Shown here: piece by piece, positions 1-5,142 of the stretch | How the letters are laid out: each line of letters opens with the position of its first letter | How positions within the stretch are numbered: position 1 is the stretch's first letter | The notes under the pieces: generated by a model | What the model was told of the DNA's origin: nothing | The model's input: the letters and a program-made list of their open reading frames with translations, nothing else | Database searches by the model: none | Source of the DNA: an uncultured Bacilli bacterium | GTDB lineage: Bacteria; Bacillota_I; Bacilli_A; RF39; UBA660 | Direction: 5' to 3' | Length of the DNA stretch: 6,435 bases | Assembly (NCBI GenBank): GCA_944371685.1 | Contig: CALVXV010000069.1 | Location: forward strand, 1-6,435 | Program-made: the position numbers and the translations under genes

Positions 1-11
1 AATATATTCAT
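1..11 (-). CDS. 5' end of a minus-strand gene running off the left edge, product unknown
   Basis: Only the first codons are visible (Met-Asn-Ile, then Phe or Leu). The ATG at 11-9 is preceded by GAAGGTGAT at 23-15, a near-perfect ribosome site ending 3 nt before the start. The same GTGAT-N3-ATG geometry precedes the XRE gene at 4884 and the Fic gene at 6369, which favours this start. It lies about 22 nt downstream of a strong promoter with a LexA-like box, so the gene may be DNA-damage inducible. An alternative is an in-frame ATG at 146-144 with an AAGGAAG ribosome site, which would add 45 residues (starting MKRLKNIFQT) and place the SOS-like promoter inside the gene. The frame between the two starts has no stop codon, so this is not excluded. 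Too little is visible to name a product. Confidence 0.5.
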
Positions 12-39
12 GCCATCACCTTCAATCTTTGATGCACTC

Positions 40-68
40 AGTATATCACAAACATTTGTTCTTGTAAA
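40..68 (-). promoter_or_regulatory. Sigma-A promoter with a LexA-like (SOS) box in the spacer
   Basis: On the minus strand, -35 TTTACA (68-63) and -10 TATACT (45-40) are separated by exactly 17 bp. Within the spacer, 62-49 reads AGAACAAATGTTTG, which matches the Bacillus-type LexA consensus CGAACRNRYGTTYC at 12 of 14 positions and keeps the GAAC-N4-GTTY core. A LexA dimer there would block RNA polymerase directly. The promoter points to the partial gene at the left edge. Promoter and box are read from sequence; SOS control is inferred. Confidence 0.55.
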
Positions 69-242
69 TACTTTTTTGATTTTTACAAAGCAAATTCCTA
101 GTATATAAAATAATTTTGTTTGAAAAATATTCTTCAATCTTTTCATTTCTAACTTCCTTTCTAGCTATTTTAGTGTTTTTGATTATATTTTTTACATGAC
201 ATCAGTCCTACTTTCTTGAGTAAAATTGTGCTTTTTTAAAAA

Positions 243-306
243 TGTTACCGTTATATAACATAATACCATATAACGTATTATAATGTAACACTATATTGGT
301 TATAAT
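243..306 (+). promoter_or_regulatory. Repeat-rich promoter/operator region of the 328-594 XRE gene
   Basis: An inverted repeat has arms CGTTATAT (249-256) and ATATAACG (268-275) around an 11-bp spacer. The same bases also form a tandem repeat, ATATAACATAATA (253-265) and ATATAACGTATTA (268-280), matching at 11 of 13 positions with a 15-bp period. TGTTAC (243-248) recurs inverted as GTAACA (285-290). Two perfect -10 hexamers TATAAT lie at 279-284 and 301-306. The first has a possible -35 ATAACA (255-260, 18-bp spacer); the second has only a weak one. A regulator bound here would cover the promoter, and autoregulation by the XRE protein is the simplest guess. The rest of 12-327 holds the SOS-like promoter and an isolated minus-strand TATAAT (187-182) that could serve the alternative start at 146. 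Confidence 0.45.
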
Positions 307-327
307 AAAAATAATGGAGTTGATTAT

Positions 328-594
328 ATGCAAAACTCAAAGATAAAAAGTGTTTTTTCTTCTGTTGATGATTTTGGAGAGATATATATAAATCTTGATA
401 AGATACTTTCTGAGAGGAATATTACTTATAACAGGTTAGCTAATTCGATTGGGACTGATTTTGATTTGGTTTCAAGGTATGCTAAGAATAAAATTGTACG
501 TACTGATTTGAATATTTTATCTAGGATTTGTTATGTTTTAGATTGTGATGTTTCGGATTTATTAATTTATATACCGCCTAAAGAGAAAAAATAA
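328..594 (+). CDS. Small XRE/Cro-type helix-turn-helix transcriptional regulator
   Basis: The 88-residue protein is almost entirely a Cro/C1-type DNA-binding domain, most like the single-domain HTH_26 group. After about 19 variable residues, a five-helix domain spans roughly residues 20-83, with the helix-turn-helix around 34-52 (YNRLANSIGTDFDLVSRYAK). It ends in the common hydrophobic closing helix (LDCDVSDLLIYI). The start is supported by GGAGTTGAT at 316-324, 3 nt before the ATG. There is no dimerisation, ligand-binding or peptidase domain, so it most likely acts as a dimeric repressor or activator. It is transcribed alone, behind a repeat-rich control region and ahead of its own hairpin terminator, so its target is not apparent from an operon. 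Autoregulation through the upstream repeats is inference. Confidence 0.88.
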   Translation: MQNSKIKSVFSSVDDFGEIYINLDKILSERNITYNRLANSIGTDFDLVSRYAKNKIVRTDLNILSRICYVLDCDVSDLLIYIPPKEKK

Positions 595-630
595 AAATAC
601 TGATAAGCATTTATTGTTTATCAGTATTTT
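594..630 (+). terminator. Hairpin terminator of the small XRE gene
   Basis: A perfect 13-bp stem, AAAATACTGATAA (594-606) with TTATCAGTATTTT (618-630), encloses an 11-nt loop and starts at the stop codon. The 3' arm ends in a short T run. The A run on the other side could let it stop transcription from the minus direction too. The stem is A/T-rich, so its efficiency is uncertain. Confidence 0.65.
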
Positions 631-656
631 AGTATTGTATTTTATATAACTATTTG

Positions 657-685
657 TTTACACTTCTAAGGTACATTAGTATTAT
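657..685 (+). promoter_or_regulatory. Orphan sigma-A promoter driving a candidate small RNA
   Basis: The -35 TTTACA (657-662) and -10 TATTAT (680-685) are exactly 17 bp apart on the plus strand. Transcription would begin near 691-692. No plus-strand gene follows; the next gene, rpoE, is on the opposite strand. The promoter therefore makes either a non-coding RNA or an antisense transcript into the 3' end of rpoE. Confidence 0.45.
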
Positions 686-690
686 TTTAG

Positions 691-807
691 GGCCTTATCA
701 TCATGATAATTGCTATACAAAAGTGACACTTAATTCAATTTGAATAAGTGTCTTACATAAGTAAATTTAGTTTGACATTCAATCTGGCATTATTGAATGT
801 GCCTTTT
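691..807 (+). ncRNA. Candidate small RNA with three hairpins (no known family recognised)
   Basis: The stretch between a consensus promoter and a plausible terminator holds no open reading frame longer than a few codons. It can form three hairpins in a row. Stem 1 is TTATCA (695-700) with TGATAA (704-709). Stem 2 is GACACTT (725-731) with AAGTGTC (746-752), extended by ATTCA/TGAAT with one bulged base. Stem 3 is ACATTCAAT (775-783) with ATTGAATGT (792-800), followed by GCCTTTTATT, which would work as a terminator. ATTCAAT at 733-739 can also pair with ATTGAAT of stem 3 (792-798), so stems 2 and 3 could be alternatives to each other. The predicted RNA is about 116 nt. I do not recognise a known RNA family. 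It could instead be terminators for rpoE plus chance structure. Confidence 0.35.
721..752 (-). terminator. Probable terminator of rpoE
   Basis: Read on the minus strand, GACACTT...AAGTGTC (752-725) forms a stem of 7 bp extended by 5 bp after a one-base bulge. It is followed by ACTTTTG (724-718), a short T run. It is the best minus-strand terminator candidate after the rpoE stop, although about 125 bp downstream. The same bases form stem 2 of the candidate plus-strand RNA. Confidence 0.45.
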
Positions 808-877
808 ATTATAGATTTAACTTTACTATAAATATCAAAGGGTTATGTGTTAATGCAGGTTATGGAAAAAGATAAAC

Positions 878-1333
878 TTAATCAAGTTCATCTTCATCTA
901 TTATTGTTAGGTCGTCATCATCAACGTCATCAACATCGTCTAAATCGGTGTCATCTAACTCAGCATCGTCGTCCATGTCATGCATATCTTCTGGAGCCAT
1001 ATCATCTAATTCATCGTCTAATTCTTCCTCAGTTTCAGCCAAATCTTCTTCGTCATCAGTATCATCTTCAAGATTTATTTTAACTGAGTGACGGTCTCTT
1101 AAATCCCATGTCGCATCATCTAATAAAATGAAGGTTTTGTCTGTAGTTAAAGTTGTATAAAAGTCCCCTATTTTATTTGTATATTCTTCATCTGACATGT
1201 CTAATAATTTACATATTTTTTTAAAAATTTCTGAAGTGTTTAAACTCTTTTTTTCTTCTTTTAAAATCATGGCAGCTAAATCGGTGAACGAATATAATTC
1301 TAATTCATCTTTAGACATTTTTGATAATTTCAT
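878..1333 (-). CDS. rpoE: DNA-directed RNA polymerase delta subunit
   Basis: Delta is a Firmicutes-specific accessory subunit of RNA polymerase. It raises promoter selectivity, speeds recycling of the enzyme and makes initiation more sensitive to nucleotide levels. The 151-residue protein has both expected parts. Residues 6-84 form a HARE-type winged-helix domain, including DLAAMILKEEKK, SEIFKKICKLL and the family's DFYTTLTTDKTFILLDDATW stretch. Residues 89-151 are an unstructured acidic tail with 40 Asp/Glu out of 63. The length is close to the roughly 173 residues of the Bacillus subtilis protein. The start is the ATG at 1333, since AGGAGG lies 6 nt upstream (1345-1340). An in-frame start at 1381 falls inside the promoter and has no ribosome site. 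The gene follows DUF1934 by 55 bp but has its own promoter. This is not the sigma factor also called rpoE in Proteobacteria. Confidence 0.93.
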   Translation of the reverse strand: MKLSKMSKDELELYSFTDLAAMILKEEKKSLNTSEIFKKICKLLDMSDEEYTNKIGDFYTTLTTDKTFILLDDATWDLRDRHSVKINLEDDTDDEEDLAETEEELDDELDDMAPEDMHDMDDDAELDDTDLDDVDDVDDDDLTIIDEDELD

Positions 1334-1371
1334 ATTATTCCTCCTAAATACTTCTGAATTAATCTTAGAAC

Positions 1372-1399
1372 ATTGTATCATATTCTATCTATGTGTCAA
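1372..1399 (-). promoter_or_regulatory. rpoE promoter, overlapping the end of the DUF1934 gene
   Basis: On the minus strand, a perfect -35 TTGACA (1399-1394) and -10 TACAAT (1377-1372) are 16 bp apart, and the -10 is extended by TGA just upstream. The -35 lies inside the last three codons (Leu-Asp-Thr) of the preceding gene. The predicted leader is about 30 nt. This allows strong rpoE expression independent of DUF1934. Confidence 0.75.
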
Positions 1400-1751
1400 G
1401 GGTAAATTTTAAATTATATGTAAAGATACTGATAGTATTGCCATTTACCTTTAATTTATAAGTGATTTCTAATTCATTATTTTTTTTAATTAATTTATTG
1501 GCTATTGTTTCTAGTTCAAAAGTTCCATATTTAGTTATGTATGTTCCTTTTTGTTTTATACCTTTTTTTAAATTTAGTGTTAAATGATATTCGGCTTTTC
1601 TTTCAATGGTTATTATGTCATCTATTGTTATTTTGGTTTGAACATTATCATCGCTATATATTATTTGATTATCTCGTTTTAGACCTTTTCCTTTAAAGGT
1701 GTGACTTTCATTTTCGCTTATTAATGTGGCTTCAATATTTATTTTGCTCAT
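1389..1751 (-). CDS. DUF1934 (YwiB-like) beta-barrel protein
   Basis: The 120-residue protein fits the DUF1934/YwiB family of small cytoplasmic calycin-like beta-barrels whose molecular role is unknown. Supporting features are the alternating hydrophobic strands through most of the protein, an N-terminal INIEATL strand, the central ITIERKAEYHLTLNLKKG region, and the GTYITKYGTFELETIANKL segment characteristic of the family. There is no signal peptide or membrane segment. In Bacillus-like genomes the gene usually lies near argS and rpoE. Here it is directly upstream of rpoE, and argS is not between them. The start is the ATG at 1751, with GAGGT (1762-1758) as ribosome site. An upstream in-frame GTG at 1766 overlaps that site and the predicted transcription start, so it is rejected. 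Confidence 0.82.
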   Translation of the reverse strand: MSKINIEATLISENESHTFKGKGLKRDNQIIYSDDNVQTKITIDDIITIERKAEYHLTLNLKKGIKQKGTYITKYGTFELETIANKLIKKNNELEITYKLKVNGNTISIFTYNLKFTLDT

Positions 1752-1770
1752 GTTATTACCTCGCACAAAG

Positions 1771-1779
1771 ATTATAACA
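1771..1779 (-). promoter_or_regulatory. Extended -10 promoter of the DUF1934 gene
   Basis: On the minus strand, TGTTATAAT (1779-1771) is a perfect extended -10 element, 20 nt upstream of the start codon, giving a leader of only about 13 nt. The -35 region (AAGTAA at 1799-1794) is poor, as is common for extended -10 promoters. No convincing promoter was found for the divergent penicillin-binding protein in the same 98-bp gap. Confidence 0.6.
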
Positions 1780-1849
1780 CATATATACTTTTTTTACTTA
1801 TATTTTTGAAAATTTTTCCAATAATAAGTTTAGAAAGTGAAGTGATTTG

Positions 1850-3832
1850 ATGAAAAAGGAAAAAACTAAGAGAAGTAAAAAATCAAAAAAATGGTTATTT
1901 ATTATTTTGGGAATTATTTTCTTTTTTATTATTATTTACTTCGGTATATATTTATATGCGAAAGTGCAACCAAAATTACCAATAACGGGGGCGAATGGAT
2001 ATCATTTATATGATATTAATGGCGAGGTTTATACGGCTAGTTCTAATGAGAATGTTAGTTTGAATGATATTTCTAAGCATTTAATTAATGCGACGATTGC
2101 TGTGGAAGATAAGAATTTTTACAAACATCAAGGGTTTGATTTTTTGCGAATTATTAAGGCACTTTTTGTTAATGTAAAGTCTGGTGAGAATTTACAAGGA
2201 GCTTCAACTATTACACAGCAATATGCGAAGAATTTATTTTTAGAATTTGATAAGACTTGGGATAGGAAGATTAAGGAGGCCTGGATTACGATTAGGCTTG
2301 AGACACACTATAGTAAAGATGATATTTTAGAAGGATATTTAAATACGATTAATTATGGTGGAATATTCGGAATTGAAAATGCTTCTAAATACTATTTTAA
2401 TAAAAGTGCGAAGAATTTAACTTTAGCTGAGGCTAGTATGTTGGCGGGGATACCAAAAAATCCTAGTAAGTATTCACCTTTAATGGATGAAAATAGTGCG
2501 AAAGCAAGACAAAAAATTATTTTAAATGCGATGGTTAAAAATGGTTATATTACGCAAAATGAAGCTGATTTGGCTTATAATACAAAACTTAACTATGAAA
2601 AAAGTGAGGAAGAAGCTAATTTAAAGATGATGATGTATTATCAAGATGCGGTTATGGATGAGCTTAGTTCAATTAAGACTATTCCTTCTTCTTTTTTGGA
2701 AACTGGTGGACTTAAGATTTATACTAATTTAGATATGAGGACGCAAAAGATACTTGAAGATAGTGCGAATAAAAATATAACTAATCCGGATATTCAGATG
2801 GCTGGAGTAGTGATGGATCCTAGTACAGGTAAGGTTTTAGCTTTGTCTGGTGGTAGGGATTATAATAAGAGTCAATATAATAGAGCAACAATGGCTAAAA
2901 GACAGGTCGGCTCAACTATTAAACCTTTTTTATATTATTCAGCTTTGGAAAATGGTTTTACACCTTCGACAACATTCACTAGTGAGAAAACTACTTTTAG
3001 TTTTTCTGGAAATAAAACATATACTCCTAAAAATTATAATGACGAGTATGCGAATGGTCCAATTAGTTTGGCAGCGGCGATTAGTTATTCAGATAATATT
3101 TATGCGGTGAAAACTCATTTATTTTTAGGGGATGACGTTCTTCCAGATATTTTAAGAAGGGTTGGTATTGATGAAGAATTAAATACTTTGCCTTCACTGG
3201 CTTTAGGCGCAGTAGAGATAAATATGATGGACATGATGGCTGCTTATAGTGCTTTAGCTAATGAAGGATATAAGGTAAAGCCATATTTTATCAGTAAAGT
3301 TACTGATATGGAAGGTAATGTTTTATATGAATATAAACCCAATTTAGAAAATGTCTTGAATAAAAATACGGTTTATGTTTTAAATGAACTCTTGACGACT
3401 ACTTATGCGAAAGAATTTCAAGATTATAATGTGCCTACATGTTTAAGTATCGCACCCAAGATGACACATAAATATGCTTTAAAAACTGGAACGACTAATA
3501 CAGATAACTTAATTTTTGGTTATAATAAAGATTTAGTTGTTGGTATGTGGACGGGATATGATGATAATAAAGATGTCTCTAGTAAAGATAGTTCTAATTT
3601 GAAAAATGCTTGGGTAGATATAATGGAGAGTTATTTAGATGGGAAAACTGATGAGGAAACTTGGTACGAGACACCTAATAATGTAGTTGGTGTGGCGATT
3701 GATCCTATAAGTGGTAAGGTGGCTAGTGATGGTGGTAAAGCAAAAGTTTTATATTATATTAAGGGAACTGAACCGACAGAAAATAAAACTTCTTTGGATG
3801 AATCTATTCCGACAGTTAAATTGGAAGAATAA
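1850..3832 (+). CDS. Class A penicillin-binding protein: bifunctional peptidoglycan glycosyltransferase/transpeptidase
   Basis: This 660-residue membrane enzyme polymerises lipid II into glycan strands and crosslinks the stem peptides outside the cell. A lysine-rich cytoplasmic start (residues 1-14) precedes one membrane anchor (about 15-38). The glycosyltransferase 51 domain spans about 50-230, with VEDKNFYKHQG (catalytic Glu86), GASTITQQYAKN (117-128), RKIKEAW (second catalytic Glu143) and the KDDILEGYLNTINYGG block. The transpeptidase domain spans about 315-600, with STIK (Ser355 nucleophile, Lys358), SDN (414-416) and KTG (545-547). All key residues are present, so both activities are predicted intact. 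It resembles the PBP1a/PbpF group, and the tail after the last domain is short. The start is the ATG at 1850 with GAAGTGAT 3 nt upstream; the adjacent TTG at 1847 is less likely. It is a single-gene unit, divergent from DUF1934. Confidence 0.96.
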   Translation: MKKEKTKRSKKSKKWLFIILGIIFFFIIIYFGIYLYAKVQPKLPITGANGYHLYDINGEVYTASSNENVSLNDISKHLINATIAVEDKNFYKHQGFDFLRIIKALFVNVKSGENLQGASTITQQYAKNLFLEFDKTWDRKIKEAWITIRLETHYSKDDILEGYLNTINYGGIFGIENASKYYFNKSAKNLTLAEASMLAGIPKNPSKYSPLMDENSAKARQKIILNAMVKNGYITQNEADLAYNTKLNYEKSEEEANLKMMMYYQDAVMDELSSIKTIPSSFLETGGLKIYTNLDMRTQKILEDSANKNITNPDIQMAGVVMDPSTGKVLALSGGRDYNKSQYNRATMAKRQVGSTIKPFLYYSALENGFTPSTTFTSEKTTFSFSGNKTYTPKNYNDEYANGPISLAAAISYSDNIYAVKTHLFLGDDVLPDILRRVGIDEELNTLPSLALGAVEINMMDMMAAYSALANEGYKVKPYFISKVTDMEGNVLYEYKPNLENVLNKNTVYVLNELLTTTYAKEFQDYNVPTCLSIAPKMTHKYALKTGTTNTDNLIFGYNKDLVVGMWTGYDDNKDVSSKDSSNLKNAWVDIMESYLDGKTDEETWYETPNNVVGVAIDPISGKVASDGGKAKVLYYIKGTEPTENKTSLDESIPTVKLEE

Positions 3833-3865
3833 AAAAAAATTAAATTTTAAGTATTTAATTTTTTT
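3833..3865. terminator. Bidirectional terminator with an all-A/T stem, shared by two convergent genes
   Basis: AAAAAAATTAAA (3833-3844) pairs perfectly with TTTAATTTTTTT (3854-3865) around a 9-nt loop. On either strand the stem ends in seven T residues, so it can serve both the penicillin-binding protein gene and the convergent gene ending at 3864. The hairpin starts just after one stop codon and its far arm overlaps the other. No G or C occurs in the stem. Confidence 0.65.
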
Positions 3866-4781
3866 AATTTGCAATTGTATATTGGTCATTTTGAGAACCG
3901 TCTCCTCCAGTAATTTCGATGTCAGAACTTAGATAAAGTGCTGGAGATACAGATAGTTGATTAACCGCATTATACCAATTTACAGCTCCAGCCATTTCAG
4001 TACTACCTAATATACCAATATTGTAATTAGAAGTTACAGAAATAGTCCATAAACCATTAACTGAAGTATTAATATTGCATATCCAATTTGTCATTCTACA
4101 TATTGAAGCATTATCATAATTCAATTGAGTACTTCCACACTGATTTGTGTTTGAATTTGCCCTTATATATTCGCTAACCGTAATCATTCCAATACTTACA
4201 CTTTGTGATTTAATACTATTTTCCTTTTGTACTTGCTGTAGCATATCATTATTATATGTGTCATTAGTTTCACCTATACTCCATGTATGAGATATTATTT
4301 TATCTTTATTCACAGTAATACTGTTTAAATATTTATTATTTAGATATGTATTCAAATCAGCTGGTCTATCCCAATTATTGGAATTATTTGAATCCCATGC
4401 CATATCTCCTATACTTTCATTTCTCATTATTTTAATTGTACCATCACATTCTACAGATATGATGCGCCAACCGGCGGTTTCATTATTAAAAGTTATATAA
4501 TTATTAGGATTAGTACCTTTAAAGAAATACCTACACTCATATTGATCTTTCTCTAATTTACCATTTTCTATGATCTGTTCACCTGCCGTTTGTGGAACAC
4601 ATGTATTATATAGCTCATCAATGGCTCCCTGCACATCCGTACTTTTAAGTCCACTTTCACTATTATCATACGTTGTTTGACTTGATGGAAAATAGGTCAT
4701 AGCTAGTACACTTACTGTGCCACATACTATTATCCCTGTTATAAATCCTGGTAAATACCCTTTTATAATTTTTTTCACCAT
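3864..4781 (-). CDS. Membrane-anchored extracellular protein of unknown function (DUF6273-like)
   Basis: The 305-residue protein has a short basic start, one hydrophobic segment (about 8-30) and a long polar Asn/Ser/Thr-rich outer part, so it is probably an N-terminally anchored or secreted surface protein. Residues 38-60 (YDN...GLKSTDVQGAIDELYNT) match a linker module I associate with surface and tail-fibre proteins of low-GC gut bacteria. Residues 104-152 (GWRIISVECDGTIKIMRNESIG, then LNTYLNNKYL) and the end (ALYLSSDIEITGGDGSQNDQYTI) resemble the DUF6273 type of domain from memory; this is not a confirmed match. Six outer cysteines (61, 83, 112, 215, 228, 235) could form disulfides. There is no lipobox: Cys20 follows Val. 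The ATG is set by AAAAGGAGT 7 nt upstream. A divergent XRE gene and an operator-like repeat suggest regulated expression. Its A-ending codon preference (ATA Ile, ACA Thr) differs from its neighbours. Confidence 0.8.
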   Translation of the reverse strand: MVKKIIKGYLPGFITGIIVCGTVSVLAMTYFPSSQTTYDNSESGLKSTDVQGAIDELYNTCVPQTAGEQIIENGKLEKDQYECRYFFKGTNPNNYITFNNETAGWRIISVECDGTIKIMRNESIGDMAWDSNNSNNWDRPADLNTYLNNKYLNSITVNKDKIISHTWSIGETNDTYNNDMLQQVQKENSIKSQSVSIGMITVSEYIRANSNTNQCGSTQLNYDNASICRMTNWICNINTSVNGLWTISVTSNYNIGILGSTEMAGAVNWYNAVNQLSVSPALYLSSDIEITGGDGSQNDQYTIAN

Positions 4782-4810
4782 CTTTTTACTCCTTTTCTAT
4801 TTTAAAACTT

Positions 4811-4840
4811 ATTATATCATTTTTTGTCCTATTGGGACAA
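4811..4840 (-). promoter_or_regulatory. Promoter of the surface-protein gene
   Basis: On the minus strand, TGATATAAT (4819-4811) is a perfect extended -10. The best -35 is TTGTCC (4840-4835) with an 18-bp spacer, matching 4 of 6 positions. That -35 lies inside the right arm of the 23-bp inverted repeat, so a protein bound to the repeat would occlude it. Confidence 0.6.
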
Positions 4841-4843
4841 AAA
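4821..4843. promoter_or_regulatory. Perfect 23-bp inverted repeat, probable operator between divergent genes
   Basis: TTTTTGTCC (4821-4829) and GGACAAAAA (4835-4843) are exact inverted copies around TATTG. The repeat is in the 102-bp gap between the surface-protein gene and its divergent XRE regulator. It overlaps the proposed -35 elements of both promoters. Its size and symmetry fit a dimeric XRE repressor site, and the neighbouring regulator is the obvious candidate to bind it. It lacks a following T run in a position that would make it a terminator of either gene. Binding is inferred. Confidence 0.65.
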
Positions 4844-4862
4844 TCTTTATTTTAATTAAGAT
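4834..4862 (+). promoter_or_regulatory. Probable promoter of the 4884 XRE gene
   Basis: The -35 GGGACA (4834-4839) and -10 TAAGAT (4857-4862) are 17 bp apart, each matching consensus at 4 of 6 positions. The -35 lies in the operator-like repeat, which would give weak, self-limited expression of the regulator. Confidence 0.4.
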
Positions 4863-4883
4863 ATCATTTAATTAGGTGATATA

Positions 4884-5132
4884 ATGAAGGACAGTTTGAG
4901 CAACTATTACTGTAATTTGGTTAAAATAAATTTGAAACGTTTGAAAAACGAAAGAAAATGGAGTATTACTAAAATAGCTTTAGTTTTAGGTCTTAGTGAG
5001 AGTTATTTGGGACATTTATTAAGTTTGAAGTCACCTAAAACTCCTTCTATTCAATTATTGGGGGCATTTTGTGAGAGAGCTAATGTACCTATAACTTATT
5101 TTTTTGAAGAAAAAAATTCCCCGATTAATTAG
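4884..5132 (+). CDS. Small XRE-family helix-turn-helix regulator, divergent from the surface-protein gene
   Basis: The 82-residue protein is a single Cro/C1-type DNA-binding domain (about residues 12-76). Its helix-turn-helix is around 28-47 (SITKIALVLGLSESYLGHLL), and the domain closes with the usual VPITYFFEE segment. Tyr41, Gly43 and His44 fall in the recognition helix region. The start is supported by AGGTGAT (4874-4880), 3 nt before the ATG. Divergence from the surface-protein gene across a perfect inverted repeat makes it the probable regulator of that gene and of itself, most simply as a repressor. Unlike the gene it faces, its codons are T-ending like the rest of the window. Its last codons overlap the convergent Fic gene by 8 bp. 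It is not co-transcribed with fic, so a toxin-antitoxin pairing is not supported. Confidence 0.87.
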   Translation: MKDSLSNYYCNLVKINLKRLKNERKWSITKIALVLGLSESYLGHLLSLKSPKTPSIQLLGAFCERANVPITYFFEEKNSPIN

Positions 5133-5142
5133 GGAATTTTTT
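5111..5142. terminator. Bidirectional terminator embedded in two overlapping gene ends
   Basis: AAAAAATTCCC (5111-5121) pairs perfectly with GGGAATTTTTT (5132-5142) around a 10-nt loop, and each strand ends in six T residues. Both stop codons (TAG at 5130-5132 on plus, TAA at 5127-5125 on minus) lie in or next to the loop. The terminator is therefore also protein-coding in both directions. Confidence 0.8.

Noticed and set aside
847..1083. Plus-strand open frame rich in His and Leu
   Set aside because: It is the antisense of the repetitive Asp/Glu tail of rpoE; the composition follows from GAT/GAA codons and no ribosome site precedes it.
1334..1381. Longer N-terminus for rpoE starting at 1381
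   Set aside because: This start falls inside the rpoE promoter and lacks a ribosome site, whereas the ATG at 1333 has AGGAGG at ideal spacing and gives the expected family start.
1197..1412. Plus-strand open frame of 71 codons
   Set aside because: It lies opposite the rpoE winged-helix domain and runs through the rpoE promoter; it shows no family resemblance.
2850..3110. Plus-strand open frame inside the penicillin-binding protein gene
   Set aside because: It is an alternative frame of a clearly coding transpeptidase domain, with no plausible ribosome site.
3711..3932. Plus-strand open frame across the end of the penicillin-binding protein gene
   Set aside because: It is an out-of-frame reading that crosses the terminator and the antisense of the surface-protein gene.
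4719..4781. Lipoprotein signal in the surface protein (Cys20)
   Set aside because: Residues before Cys20 are Ile-Ile-Val, and the small residue required just before the cysteine is missing; the segment reads as a plain membrane anchor.
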